The translations under genes were made by a program, and so were the position numbers. The notes beneath the pieces are model-generated. The model was not told where the DNA came from and made no database searches. It was given only the letters and a program-made list of their open reading frames with translations. Below, in pieces: positions 31,246 through 44,624 of a stretch of DNA of 64,000 nt; the stretch's first letter is position 1; every line of letters starts with the position of its first letter. Source of the stretch: Chrysoperla carnea (Eukaryota > Arthropoda > Insecta > Neuroptera > Chrysopidae); assembly GCF_905475395.1 (NCBI RefSeq), contig NC_058339.1:17678001-17742000 (forward strand), in the 5' to 3' direction.

Positions 31246-32108
31246 TGAGATGAAAAGTATACTTAGAAAGCTCATTTTTAAGGACAAACTTTTGGAAATA
31301 TTTTAATTGATATTAAAATTGATTTGATATTAAAAATTGATTTGAAATTCAAATAAAATTATCATCAATTGTTTCTTGTACGGGACGCTCAACTCGGACT
31401 TGAAATATAGTTAAGATCACTCTACATGAAATTATCTGTTTCCTTACATCCTTTACAAAATTAAACGGAATAAAACAAAAAAAAGCTAAGATGCAACAGA
31501 CAGAAAACACACAGGCAGGCACATAATAAGCAAGTTTGAAGAAAATAAATTTTACTGCAAATTTATTAATGAATACAATAATATAATAAACCAGAAAGTA
31601 ATGGGTAAAGCCCTTAAAGATCAAAACCAACACGACTTGTTTTTCGATGCAGTTATATGCTGAATTGATTATGAAAGCGAAAAAATTAAATATTGGTTCA
31701 GATATGGATAATTAGGTCATATGACTACAGGATTTTATGATCTACACATGGGCATTAATTTGAAATTTTTGATATGTGAAATGAAATGATATTACTTTCG
31801 ATTCATAACATTTTAATGAGATTTTCTGTTGTATAGTTTGTATGAGGATGAACAAAAAAATTACAATACGTGCGAAAAATATATCAGTAAGTATTTAATT
31901 TTTATATTTAAAAACACAATTATTTTGCTATTCATGATTTTCATACTTTTGGACATATATGTGTCAGAACGTAACTAAGTCCATGTTGATCGTGAAGTAA
32001 AAATCAGTTTATTCGACACAGAATTTAACAATTACAGATTTGAACATTCGTATATATAAAATTTACCTGTCTATATAACATTAAACATTGACGTTAGAGG
32101 TATGTAGA

Positions 32109-32418
32109 CTGAGTGTCAAACGATTTTAAGTGTGCCAACATCTGAGGTAATTGCTTAGGTCCAACCATTATAGATTCGTAAGAAAAAATGTAAAGTGATT
32201 CTTGATAAGTATTTTTTTAAGTCAAAAAGCGAAAAAGTTCAGTGAAATCACGATGTAAAATATTTTGTGATATGAAAACTTGACATTCAATGTATGTGCT
32301 TTTCATGAATGTCCCTATGTTCCTAATGTGTATTTTTTTTTGTTAAATGTACTTTTTTAAATAAATATCCCTAACTGACCTAAGCAATTACCTTAGATGT
32401 TGGCACGTTTCTCACTGT
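32109..32418. mobile_element. MITE-like element with 30-bp terminal inverted repeats
   Basis: GTGCCAACATCT(G/A)AGGTAATTGCTTAGGTC at 32132-32161 and, inverted, at 32377-32406 match at 29 of 30 bases. Weaker similarity (GTGTCAAACG versus GTGAGAAACG) extends outward. There is no open frame. Exact ends and target duplication are not fixed. Confidence 0.85.
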
Positions 32419-33016
32419 ACGGAAAGATAGGCGATGCTTAAGTCTATATAAAATTATAAATTCAATGCTGACTTACATTATATATTACTCAATACATTTA
32501 AAGAGGTTTATAGTTTTAACGTCAATTTCAAGCAATTAAGAGCAAGCAATTAAGTAATTCAGATCGTATTATAGAACAATATGCTATCAAAAATTTAATT
32601 TCGATTTGCTCCAAATTCCCAGATCAATTTTTGTATTATAAAAATGCGTATTTCGACTACCAGGTATTCATCATCAGTGTGAATTAGCAAAATGTAATTA
32701 CTCCTATTGTGTATGTTACGTGTAGCTAATTTAGTGACAGTTTGCATTCATTAATGATGCATCTGTCACTTCTCGATATTTTCTTTCTGGTGATGCCTAC
32801 AAAAAAAGAAACCAAAAGCAATATTTTTAGATACAGGTACGTTAAAGAAACAGAAAAAGTATAGGTCGTTTTAAATAAATTGAAAAAGAGATTCATTTTC
32901 TTTACAATAATAACTATAATAATATTTCACACCCGTGGTATGATTTACAGATGTAAAGTAGTGTAAATGGTCATGAGTCTAATGTCGATGTAATATTTTC
33001 TTTTTATGTGTAATAA

Positions 33017-33652
33017 TATACAGGGTGTCTTGGTAACTATAGGCAGAAGAATACCATCAGAAAGGCCATTTTTTGGATCTAGCTTATGTTTCATTTACTT
33101 AATACAACTATCTTAATCGTTTGTAATTTCAAAAATTTCTCGATTAATTTTAGGTAATATTTATTTATTCACGAATTACAACATTCCTTTTTTCAGAGTT
33201 GACATATGCTTGAAACTCAAAAAATATGTTATCGATTAAAATGGTTCAAGCAAAAAATACTGAGTGTACAGGTGCACAATTTACGCAGACGTTGAACTTG
33301 ACCTGGATTTTCAGGCTCAATGAAAGATCAGTTTGCTGCATAACTTTAGCAAGGGATTGATGAACAATTTAAATTAGAAGTTATCGATTTAAAAAGTAAT
33401 ACAGTTTAGGCAAAAAATGGACTGAAAAAATTGGAGATTTTGAAATTTATAACTTTGAGCGATAATATATATCTCCGTTGATTTTCTTCAACTTTGGCAA
33501 TGCTTAAAATTTGCAATCTGAACAACAATAATCAAAAAATTAAAATAAAAACTTACGCTATATAACGATACGCCATCTTGCTAAAGGAAAATAACTTTTT
33601 AGTGGAAATTTGATGGAATTCTTCTGTCTGAATGTATCTAGGGCACTCTATA
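33017..33652. mobile_element. Element with ~43-bp imperfect terminal inverted repeats (TATACAGGGTGTC type)
   Basis: The left end, TATACAGGGTGTCTTGG...GGCAGAAGAATACCATCA, matches the inverted right end, TATAGAGTGCCCTAG...AGACAGAAGAATTCCATCA. No transposase frame. The same TACAGGGTG motif occurs alone near 18206 and inverted near 17953. Confidence 0.75.
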
Positions 33653-34009
33653 AACAAACATATATTCATGGTTGCTTCTTCGAGTCATTTATTTTTTGTT
33701 AAAAGAATAAAAATAATACATATTCAAATAATAATATAATGAACATCATATCTTGTTCAATAATAGTAGTGTACTTTCAGTCAGCAAATCTACAAAAGAA
33801 TGTATAAGATAATATGATATAGCACTTACTTTTATCATAGAAAAATTGCAAAGTGGCACAAAATAATTGCCATAGGCAGTATTTCCATGATTGTGTTTTT
33901 TTATTTATTTTTTTTTTTTAAAGGAACACAATAAGGATATTCAAAAGACTTTCGAAAATAAGAGATATCGAGATATTAAGAGATATTACTACATTAAAAA
34001 TAACAAGTG

Positions 34010-34556
34010 AAAACAAACAACTGACTGAGTTAATTGTTGAAATACCATGCATAGGCAGTGTTGATTTCTTTATCACATTACACATACAAACATGTGACAC
34101 ATACATAACTGATAAGTATAGTACATATTATAAAATTTCCGCCTTATTGGCTCCCTCACGGGTAAACAGTGATGTTTACGAAAGAATGTTTTATACAAAA
34201 GTTGTTTAACTTTTGATAATAACATGTTTTACATTTAAACTTTTGTTCTATCTCTAACGGTTTACAAGATGGGTCCTACGGACCCAAGACCCAATTGACC
34301 TATGTTGCTCATTTACGAACTTGGCCTCACTTTTTACGTGTACGCTGTAAAAATTTCAGCTCGATATCTTTTTTCGTTTTTGAGTTATCGTGCCCACAGA
34401 CGGACGGACGGACGGACAACCGGAAATGGACTAATTAGGTGATTTTATGAACACCTATAACAAAATTTTTTTCCTAGTATCATTATTTTTAGGCGTTACA
34501 AACTTGGGACTAAACTTAATATACTATGTATATTTCATATTAACATGGTATAATAA
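34010..34556 (+). repeat. Family A interspersed repeat, copy 5
   Basis: Nearly full length. Starts AACAACTGACTGAGTTAATTGTTGAAATACCATG and ends TAACATGGTATAA, with a (GACG)n run at 34398-34417. Confidence 0.88.
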
Positions 34557-34559
34557 TTG

Positions 34560-35980
34560 TTAACGATCGTTTTATCTTCTTATTAAGACATTATCAAAAC
34601 AATGACATTGTACCGAGTAACCTTAGTATTGAGTTTCTTCGTTTGGAAGCCAGGCAGCTCATAAGTTGAAATATATTTTTGTAACTTAACTCAAAACGCA
34701 AAACTATTTTGTTACAATGGAATATGTTGACAATGTTTTAAAGAATAAAGAGCTTCCATAAAAATTAAGTTTATATTCATCCATTGAAGTAGTGTTTAGA
34801 TCAAAAGTCCCTATTTCCACCATCATGGATGTAAACGATCGAAAATGTCAAATTAATATTAAGTGAATTATAGACTATAAAAACAATTTTATAGCTTTGA
34901 AGCAGTTCCAACAAAACAAAGTTGTGTTTTTGATTTGTAAAAACGCCTGGATTTGGAAAAAAAAGAAATCTTGTATAAACCACAGGGTACTACCGAGAAT
35001 ATATTCTTTTATAAAAAAAGTATATTTAGTTTAAAAAAAAAGGCAAGATAAGAGATACTTATTAAATGACGTGCTGTGTATGTATAAAAGCCAAAAGGCT
35101 GCTGTTGTACATTACTCATACCGAGTGTTTCATGTGAACTACATGTTTGATCTGTAAATCAATTAACAATGATGGCAACGTTTCCCTTGAGTTTACATTA
35201 AGACGGCTTGATATTTGATTCCTTATTGAACTTCGAGAAGGATGAATTATGTCTTGACCATGAGAACGGTGGCGTTAACTAACGCTTGATGCGCATTAGG
35301 AAAGCAATCAAATATCTTTTTGGCAAATTAAAATTACATGACCAAAGACACAAAATCATATTAAAATTACAGCCACTCTAAAATTAATCGATCTAGTTAG
35401 GTTTCATTTTCAGAAAACGTCTTTTTATCCTTGTTTTCAGAAAAAACTGAAACATCAACTACAAAATATGACTCTTCTTGACATCTATTGGCGAGTACAT
35501 ACATTGCACGTAGTTTGCTTTGTAGGTATTGTATAGATTGAAGTCCGTGTGGTTTGGTCAGTTTTGGTTGATAATAGCTGATTTTAAGCAAAAATAATGC
35601 AAGTTGAATGAAAGTTCGACACTTTTTATACAGTTTTAACGTATCTATTATGTTTACAATTTTAACGGATGTGGTGTTCCGGATACCAGTTCTAGCTACC
35701 TTTTAGAGCATAGTGGTTATTTTTAAATGTATACACGATGTATAAAACATGTATTATATGCAAAATCTGTACGAGTATGTGAATAAATTAGCTTTGTTAT
35801 TTTTAATTCCATGAGCTACAATTTTTTTTATATATTTTTATTTTATTTTATGAAAAGCATTATTGTTTGATACATTTACAATATGTTATATTAGTAATAT
35901 TATATTATATTTTAATAAAATAAAATGGCCTAAATATATGTATTTGTTTATACGATCATTAAAATATTTTAATATATATG
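34560..35980. other. AT-rich non-coding stretch
   Basis: No supported gene or repeat boundary. Small frames on the minus strand (34801-34983, 35397-35591) have no recognisable domain and are not called. Confidence 0.35.
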
Positions 35981-36946
35981 TTGGGTTTGTAGGTTGAAAA
36001 AAACTTTTTTAATTATATCCTGGTGACAAAACCTCAGGAATACCACCTTCCAAAACAATTTTTTCAGGACATGATTTTCAATATAATTTGTATACAATTT
36101 ATGGGAGTTTAATAGCCTTTAACATTTAAAGAAAAATTTGTAACACAGGAGCTGCGCTAGCTAAGCGAATTTCCTAAGACATTGAAAATTGAATATTAGA
36201 GTTTTAGTTAACTTAAAATTTTTCTTTCAAAAATTAAGCGAATAGAGAAAAAACACAAGGGCATTTTTTTGTGCTTAAAACTGATAAAAAAAATACAAAT
36301 ATATATATATATATATTTTTTTTTTAACGATGGTCATTTTTGACATCTATTTGATGAAATTTTGTCTAAACCCCGTTATCAGTAAGCAATATCTCCATTT
36401 CCTTCGGCAATTCTCTAATTACGATTCATTTGGTTCGGATTCATGATTGATAACCAATTCGATAAGAAATTTTAGTCTACCTGATTTCAGTCAGTTTGAA
36501 TTAGTCCGTACAAAATATCCTTAATTAAAATGAAAAGGTTGATTGACTTGTTAAAATCTTAACTTTTTGGCTCCAATTTTTTTCTACCGACGCACCGTTT
36601 TCTTTATAAAGTAACAAAAAAGAAGCGAAAGTTTTAGAACAACGCTTGGTTTTTTTCAGCTTTAGCCTAACCCGCTGTCTTACTCCTTGTGTCCCTTTAA
36701 TATCGGGAGAAAATTTGTGAATCATATTCTATGTCCTTGAAGTTAGCGATACTTTAATTTTCAGCTGGCTAATAATTTTGTCGAAGTTGTAATGACATTT
36801 TACCTGGATCAACGCCACTATTTAGTAACTCAAATATGACAAACTGCATAAATATTTGATTGTTTTATCTATTATTCGGGCCTATTTGGTGGGATTTCTT
36901 ATTTATGTTTTGTTAAAAGCCAATTTTTTTCAACCTACATAAAACA
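35981..36946. mobile_element. Possible DNA element with 16-bp perfect terminal inverted repeats
   Basis: TGTAGGTTGAAAAAAA occurs at 35988-36003 and inverted at 36924-36939, with partial extension outward. The interior holds the GTAACACAGGAGCTGCG motif shared with 6160, an AT microsatellite near 36300, and a 66-codon minus frame at 36525-36725 that is not low complexity but is unrecognised. Confidence 0.5.
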
Positions 36947-37654
36947 TCGATGGAAGTCCGAATGATACTTTAGTCAACAAAGTAAAAATAACATAAAAGA
37001 AATTATTCTGGACAAAAAACATTGTCTGAAAGAAAATTCTACTTTGCACATTCTTTTGTTTTTCTTATATATTTTAATGTAATAATAGGTAAACTATGTT
37101 ATCTGATGTATAGATTTCATCTATATCCGGCTAAAAGGAAACGTCTGTTTCCATTGCCCGTTGTTATATCTTATATCTTCGTTTTTTAGAAGAATAGAGG
37201 ATCATAGTTACATGAACTAAAGAAAACTTCTTAATCTGTTTGAGTATTATGGTTAGTTACCGGTTCGGACCGGATGTATAAAGATGTGTACCTATATTTG
37301 TAGGTAAGTAGTCTGTTGAAGTATTATATACATATATATATGGTGGAATTATATGGAATAATCTATTTGTGATGTCGATGATACAGATATAGAAGAAAAG
37401 GTATTTTGCAGAATTATATCTTTTAATTTTTTTTGTTTTAAGTAACAGAATTGAAGAAAAATAATGTGCCAAACTTATCCAAAGGAAAAAAAAATTGTTG
37501 GAAAAATTAACAAAGTCGAAATATTAAAGAATTTCATTTCACCATACCTACAGAATACGTTTTTTATCAGTAGCACGTCGCCTTATTGGTATATAAATTA
37601 GTAGCTTAATTTTTCCCTATTTTATTCTACACTAAACTAAACTTTCTATAAGTC
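36947..37654. other. AT-rich non-coding stretch
   Basis: Nothing supported apart from short low-complexity runs. The minus frame at 37257-37472 is AT-driven. Confidence 0.35.
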
Positions 37655-38735
37655 CAATCATTAAATTAAGCTGATGTTTATACTTTTTAGATCAAAATTA
37701 CCCCATCCAACGAGTTTCATCAAATTACAAAACAAAATTTTTTTCCCGATTTTCTCAATTTTTTCAAAGGGGTACGTACACCTTAAAAAAGCAAAAAATC
37801 GAAAAATTTTTTTTATCTCCAATTTTGATAAAACTCAGTATATAAGGTAATTTTGACTCAAAAATACAAAAATCGGGTGCATTTGTTGACTGGTCTAATA
37901 GTTTTTGAGATACGGACTAAAATCGATCCAAATACTGCGATATCTCAGAAACTCTGCATTCAATCATTAAATAAACCTGATTTTTATACTTTTTGGATCA
38001 AAATTACCCCATAAACCGAGTTTCATCAAATTCCAAGACAAAATTTTTTTTTGCGTTTTTCTCGATTTTTTCAAAGGGGTACGTACCCCTTAAAAAAATC
38101 GTCAAAAACCGAAAAATTTTTGGTATCTCTAATTTCGATAAAACTCAGTATATAAGGTAATTTTGACCCAAAAAGTACAAAAATCGTGTGCATTTGTCGA
38201 CTGGACAATTAGTTTTTGAGATATGGACTAAAATCGATCCAAATATTGCGATATCTCAAAACCTCTGCATCCAATCATTAAATTAACCTGATTTTTATAC
38301 TTTTTGGACCAAAATTACCCCATCCACCGAGTTTCATCAAATTCCAGAACAAAATTTTTTTTTCCGATTTTCTCGATTTTTTCAAAGGGATACATACCCC
38401 TTAAAAAAATTGCAAAAAATCGAAAATTTTTGTGTGTCTTCAATTTCGATAAAACTTAGTATATAAGGTAATTTTGACCCAAAAAGTACAAAAATCGGGT
38501 GCATTTGATGATTGGTCAATTAGTCTAGTCATCAAATGCTAGCTAATCGAATAATTAACTTAGACTAATCGAATAATTTTTGAGAAACGGACTAAAATCG
38601 ATCCAAATATTGCGATATCTCAGAAACTGTGCATCCAATCATTAAATTAACCTGATTTTTATACATTTTGGATCAAAATTATCCCATCCACTGAGTTTCA
38701 TCAAATTCAAAAACAAAAATTTTTGATTTTTCAAA
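37655..38735 (+). repeat. Family B tandem array, ~3.3 monomers of ~305 bp
   Basis: CCAATCATTAAAT..ACCTGATTTTTATAC restarts at about 37655, 37971, 38272 and 38636 (spacings 316, 301 and 364). The longest unit has an extra internal copy of CAAATGCTAGCTAATCGAATAATT. Each monomer has GTTTCATCAAATTCC, a TTTTTCTCGATTTTTTCAAAGGGG block and GATATCTCAGAAACTCTGCATCC. It is non-coding. Confidence 0.9.
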
Positions 38736-39667
38736 ACTAATGCCTTTTTTTCTTATAACTAAACTGAATTTGGAATATACTCATTGAATCTATGAGCCAA
38801 CACAATTATACATTGAACCCATTGTCGTCGTTTATATAAGCACGAATATGGCTTCTTTTTGAAGGCATAATTTGTATATGCAGTCTAGTTTTGGGAATAT
38901 AAAGATTGTGAGGGATTCTTATCGGTTTCATTATACCTAAAATATTTATTTTTTAAACACTTTTATATGTCTTGATATTGATAAATGTGATACACTAAAT
39001 GCCTTTTGTATAATATAAAACGCAAATTGATTTACAACCATCATATTATCGTATCGATATATTTCATAAATATAAATTTAATCAATATAACCAATTTAAA
39101 GAGTAAAAACAAAATAAAAAAATAAGTATAGGATATATTATAATATATACCAGAAATATAAAATATAATATCTTCATATATTTCAAAATATATCTTAGGA
39201 ATATGTTTCATGAATTATTTATACCTTTTGCAGAAACAACTAATATTTATAACATCAATAATAATGCCTTCATTTGATCCTTTAGTAAAATTTGTTAACA
39301 CTGTTAACGATACATGTACCAAGTGGCTCACAAAACATTCTTATCATTCAGTATTGGAAAGTTTATTAAATTAAAGTCAAAATAACGGGATAAAATTATA
39401 GTTAATTAATTGTTTGATTTACTATATTTACTAGATGCTAGCGGCATTAATTGGCATAGGTATCCTAATTTGAATATATACATATTTAGTTATTACTCAT
39501 ATCCTCATTTGAATATTCAAATTTCATTTCATCAAGGTATTCCGTCAAGTGTATATGAAAAACATAAACATTATTATAAGTATTTTTGTAAATCTAAATC
39601 ACTACCAATCAGTATTGGTAGTGGTTGTAAAAGGCGCTCATTAATTTACATAAAATCGTTAAGTTAA
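38736..39667. other. AT-rich non-coding stretch
   Basis: No supported gene. The 85-codon plus frame at 39410-39667 begins with TTG, has no signal peptide or domain, and is not called. Confidence 0.4.
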
Positions 39668-40290
39668 AAACTTCGATTTTTTTGATAACACAGGCAAATT
39701 TAATCAGGTTTTATTAGAATTTTTTTTAAACCCACTAATTTTGGGTCTTTTTTTCAGCTTCGATGTCAGTTTTTCGCTAGCCATCACTTATATACTTAAT
39801 TCGGTGACCAGGGCTTCACCTGCTTGCAACCTATTTGAGCTAGGATAATTTTGATCAAAAATTTGAAAAGTATGACCCAAATTTAATAGAATTACATACT
39901 TGGTTTATCAAAATTGAATATAATTTGGATGTGATAGAGCAAAATTAAATTTTTTTGATTCTGATGACGTCAGAAAGTATAAAAATTAGATTTTTTTGAT
40001 AACACAGGCAAATTTGATCCGATTTCATTGGAATTATTTTTGAAACCCACTATTTTTGGGCCATTCTTTTCAGCTGTGATATCAATTTTCCACTAGCTAT
40101 CACTTATGTGCTTCATTTCGGGACCACGACTCCACATTCTGGAAACCTATTAAAGCTAGGTTCATTTTGATCAAAAATTTGAAAAGTATGGCCCAAATTT
40201 GGTAGGATTAAAATGCTTCGTTTATCAAAATTGAATTAAATTTGGATGTGATAGAGCAAAATTAGTAGGATTACATACTTTCCAGAAAAT
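39668..40290 (+). repeat. Family C tandem repeat, ~2 monomers of ~314 bp
   Basis: GATAACACAGGCAAATTTRATC recurs at 39684 and 39998. Other landmarks, each present twice, are ACCCACTA.TTTTGGG, CTAGC.ATCACTTAT and TTTGGATGTGATAGAGCAAAATTA. A related block lies in reverse at 52262. Confidence 0.85.
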
Positions 40291-41930
40291 TTCCATGGCT
40301 TGATTTTCTACACCATTATGTTCGGTAATATGTATTTATTTTATAACGAATGAGGTAAGCCTTGTTGACATTTGAACTGGTGGTATATACCTAGAGCATA
40401 ATATCGAAAAACTGTATGATACATACATACCATACAATATGATATATTCGTTATACTGATATTGTGTCGTTTCATTGCACGTGTTGGAGTTACAATCTAA
40501 TCCATAGGGTTTGTTATACCGTTCCTGGTGGATAAGAATGTTTGTGCGACTTTGTATCATTATTGTTTTATATAAAAAATGGATTAAAGTTTTTGGCATT
40601 GTCTATTAGTTAGTTACACGACTTGATAATTGCTTTTTTTCTGTGACTTTCTTATGGGAAATATTTTGTTGTTTTATGATAAAATGGAAAGTTTGTTATT
40701 TTGACACATGTAGTCCGGTATTTATCCCGAAAGATAGACCGAAATTTCGACGTGGTCACCACTCAGTGGGCACCACCATATCAGTTGTCATTACTTCAGA
40801 CAACTTACATAATGTATAACCTTTCTTGCCTGTTTTTTCCTGTCAACGGGAGATCTCCCTTATTCCTTTATCAAATTCCATGATTTACTCCTAATTTTAA
40901 AGCTTATCATGCTGGCTAATGACTAAAAATAAACTCAGTGTCTAACTTAAATGAACCACCTAGAAAAAAACAGGTTAGAGAAATAATTTTAAGATTAAAC
41001 TTTGTTCATTATGCAATTTGGATATCGTATCTGTAATAAAATTGCCTGTACATTTAAAAAATTTTTATCAGCGTTTCCACCATCAAATATTTTTCTAACT
41101 AATCGTTAATCCTGAAGATTCTGATCTGGATAATCGAACAAACTTAGTTTAGTTATTGTATTGCCATCGATCTTTGATAAGTGTGCGTGGCTTAAATTTA
41201 TTCCGAAGTATTGAAAGGGGTGAAAATACAAAACTAATCCAGGTTGTTGGATATAACCCTTCCAAAAAAGTTATTTTTGTATGTTCAATGACGAAACATG
41301 AGAAGTAAATTTGAAAACAGTACAAATAAACGAATGAATAAAATACAAAAAATACAAAAAATACATACCTACACACTTTGATATTATTTACGTATCATTG
41401 GAAAATCATTTATAAATAAAAATTTAATTTTCCATTATAATTAGGTAAGTTTTATTGAAAGCACTTATTATTGTTACATTTACAATTCGATACCCTAAAG
41501 TTATTTATTAATAACAGACTGTTATAAACTCTATACACGTTACACACTATAGACGTATTCACAATAATACAGAAGATGTTTTTAATACTGAAGGTGGATT
41601 TTCAATTTAGTTTCTTTTATTTTTTTTTATATATTTTATTGTATTTTCCCAAAATCGTAAACAAGTGTTGACGGTGCGGACTTATAATGATCATAGCTTT
41701 CTGTTTTCTGAATAAACAAAAGTTCAACTGATTGAAAAATTAACTTTAAGGACATAACGTCATAGTATTGGCTTGTCAAATTCGTTGACATACTCTATGG
41801 TATTAATTACTTATATTTTGTATGATATTATATTGAGTTATATTATTCTACGACTTTTTATTATAAAACTTAGTAATAACGAGTGTAAATTCTGTGTTGT
41901 ATATTCATTTTTTTAAAGTGTAAATTATAT
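40291..41930. other. AT-rich non-coding stretch
   Basis: No gene that I can support. The minus frame at 40336-40599 and the plus frame at 40701-40883 have no signal peptide, domain or splice context. Confidence 0.35.
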
Positions 41931-42084
41931 ATTGAACTGTCACCAATTGACAGGTCACATATTAATACGTCACAAACAGAGAGCGCCAAAAGGTTGCGTT
42001 ATTATACATTGAACTGTCACCAATTAACAAGTCACATATTAATACGTCATGAACAGAGAGAGCCAAAAGACTGTGATTAAACAT
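41931..42084 (+). repeat. 77-bp tandem duplication
   Basis: ATTGAACTGTCACCAATT starts at 41931 and again at 42008. The units share GGTCACATATTAATACGTCA and CAGAGAG.GCCAAAAG with a few substitutions. Confidence 0.9.
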
Positions 42085-43340
42085 CTCAAAATTATTCTGT
42101 ATTTTAAATATTTTTTTACACTTAATTAATGCATTTGTATTTACATTTTTTACTATGTTATAAAGGTGTAAACAAAGATTTAAAAATATAAAAAAAAATA
42201 CATGAATATTCCCTATTATATTCAACATTCATTTAATTAAAATACTTTATTATTTATATATTTACTAAATTTATAGCGTATAATGGGTCGCACATAAATG
42301 AATAGCACACTCGTTATAATTTTCAATTCCACCTTCAACATATTCAAGCCCCCTTGTGCTTACACGTATACAAAGCAACCATACATACAATTACTGTTAT
42401 TTTCAATATTTAAGTGGTATTTAACATTGATGTAAATTACAATGAATGTAAGTAATATCCATATCGAATACGAACATTTATCCATCTAGCTTTTTATCCT
42501 TTAATGGTATAAATATGCGACCATTGTTATAACAGTGTATAATGTAGGTAACTCATTTCTACAAATGAGCTACTGTTATTATGGAATAATATGTGGAAAT
42601 CATTGATCTATTAATTTATTATTTAGTATTTTATTACGATTGTCTATAAAATACAAATAATTGGTTGCTATAGACTAATACACTTTCATACGAACAGGGA
42701 CTGAATATATTATCCAGCTGGCAGCAAAGAGTTAAACTTTATATGTACACGACATGATTGGACAAGCTTATTGCGTATGGATAATTTTCATGACATGCAA
42801 ATACCATGTATTTATTCATTTTGTTTGATTTATTCTTTGTGGCTATTAAAAGTTTCTTTCAATTATTACTAATTTATTAAGTCGAAAAAAATCTAATTTT
42901 TGTACCTGAAGAACGCACTAGTCAAAAGCTGCAAACTTGAATTTTACTTCAGATTTTTCATTTATATGGTATAATAATCGAAAAAATCAAAAAAATTATA
43001 TTAAATATTTAAAAAAATATTTGTTAACATATATCTTGTGAAGTATTTATATAATGTTGACACTATATGACCTTCTTGCGCGCTTAGAAGCTAATCGAAA
43101 ATTTTTACCCTTACCGTATCTATCTTGAATAAAGTAATAAAATAATATAAACACTGCGTTGTTTATACACTAAGTGAAAAAAGAAAAGAAAATTAATATA
43201 ATCATACATAGAATGTCATTTTCAATTATCTCACAATTATAAAAATAAAATCGTTTATATTTAAAATAATAATGGCTTTTTTAATATATTTTAAAAAAAA
43301 TCGCGAGGAGCAACAACTCCATCACTTAATTTATTGAAAT
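42085..43340. other. AT-rich non-coding stretch
   Basis: No gene, RNA or repeat family recognised. Confidence 0.4.
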
Positions 43341-43970
43341 AAGTGACTGCCTGATGTTAATAGTCTCAACATCACATACAGTTTTTTTTTTAATTTAATT
43401 TTTTGAAAAAACTCGACAAATGAGCTAGATAGGTGTCAGTTGTTTGCTCTTCTGACTACGGTTACAAAGGACCCTAGTTCATATCAAAAGCAGGCTCTCT
43501 GGTAAATTTTAAAAAATAGTTCATAAACAACAACTATGCAAATTCAGAAAAAATCAAATTTAGATTATATTTTTTTGTCGTCACTTTCAACGGTGGTTGT
43601 GGCAGGCTTGGTACAGTGTTGAACTTCTATTCCATAGGTTAAGGGTTCGAAGCTCATGCAAGTCGGTCACTTTCAATTGTTCAATCAATTCACAACTTGA
43701 TCTGGAAGTGGTTATCTGAGCACTGATAGAACGCATTACTAAGGGCACTGATGGCACAGTTCCGATTCGTCTCGACGGTAGTACAAGTACGCTAAGAATA
43801 ACCCGGATCAGAAGAACAATTGACGAGCCGTTTAAGCGACTGTCTGATGTTGATAAACTCACCATCACATATAGTTTTTTTTTTTTTTAAATTTTATAAA
43901 AAAAATTTAACGAATTAGCCAGATAGGTGTCAGTTGTTTACGCTTCTGACTACTGATATAAATACCATGG
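43341..43970 (+). repeat. SINE-like composite with tRNA-like head and duplicated tail
   Basis: A tRNA-like head at about 43592-43660 has A box TGGCAGGCTTGGTAC and B box GGGTTCGAAGC, followed by a body and ACTGTCTGATGTTGATAA...CATCACATATAG plus a T run. The tail and the following AGATAGGTGTCAGTTGTTT...CTTCTGACTAC segment occur twice (43341-43490 and 43842-43960). The second segment may itself be a tRNA-like head. The 93-codon minus frame over the head is not a gene. Confidence 0.65.
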
Positions 43971-44624
43971 CAAAAAAGGGTGGAAAAGAATCATATCTGG
44001 AAAATACAGGTTTTATAAAATTTTTTAATGAAAATCGCGAAAAATTTCTTATTGTGACCTTTGACCCCGAGTAAATTTTATTTCAGGTATGAGATCGATG
44101 AGAACTTTGTAGACATCATTTCTGATATTGTTTTCAACAATCCTATCAACTATGAGCTCGGCGCGCATTTTTTACCTTTGCATTTATAATTTGATCGGAT
44201 AAACATTTTTTTATCTTGTATCCAGAACAGGTCATCTGAAAAGCTCATCACTTTTCGACATGCTGTTATATACATATATATAGACGTAAAACATTTTCAA
44301 TAGTAGATACGGTCATAAATTTTTTTTAATTGGATATCAATGTATATACTAACATCGAAACAATATTGTTTTTTATTCAAAGGCCATACGATACGAGTGT
44401 AATAAAATAAGTGCCTTCTTTGTCTATATTGTGAATGTGGAACCGTTTGTTTTAGTCATATGCCAATCAAATTTGATTTGTAAATTCAATTTAGGAAAAA
44501 TAATATATTGAGAGAAGTATAGCAGTATAAGTGGAGAAATTAAAATGTCAGATGGTATTATGATTTGTCAATTTCTAGATGTCAACTTAATAATATTTTT
44601 ATCTCAATACGTTATATAATATAA

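Noticed and set aside
33555..33590. Minus-strand micro-exon with AAGATGGCG start and GTAAGT donor
   Set aside because: Lies inside the terminal-inverted-repeat element at 33017-33652 and codes for only seven residues.
36759..36835. Possible exon after TTAATTTTCAG, 23 open codons
   Set aside because: Lies inside the putative DNA element at 35981-36946 and has no partner exon.
44085..44190. Possible terminal exon (YEIDENFVDIISDIVF...) after a TTTATTTCAG acceptor
   Set aside because: About 33 open codons but no partner exon, and the surrounding sequence resembles a non-coding interspersed repeat; the evidence was too thin.
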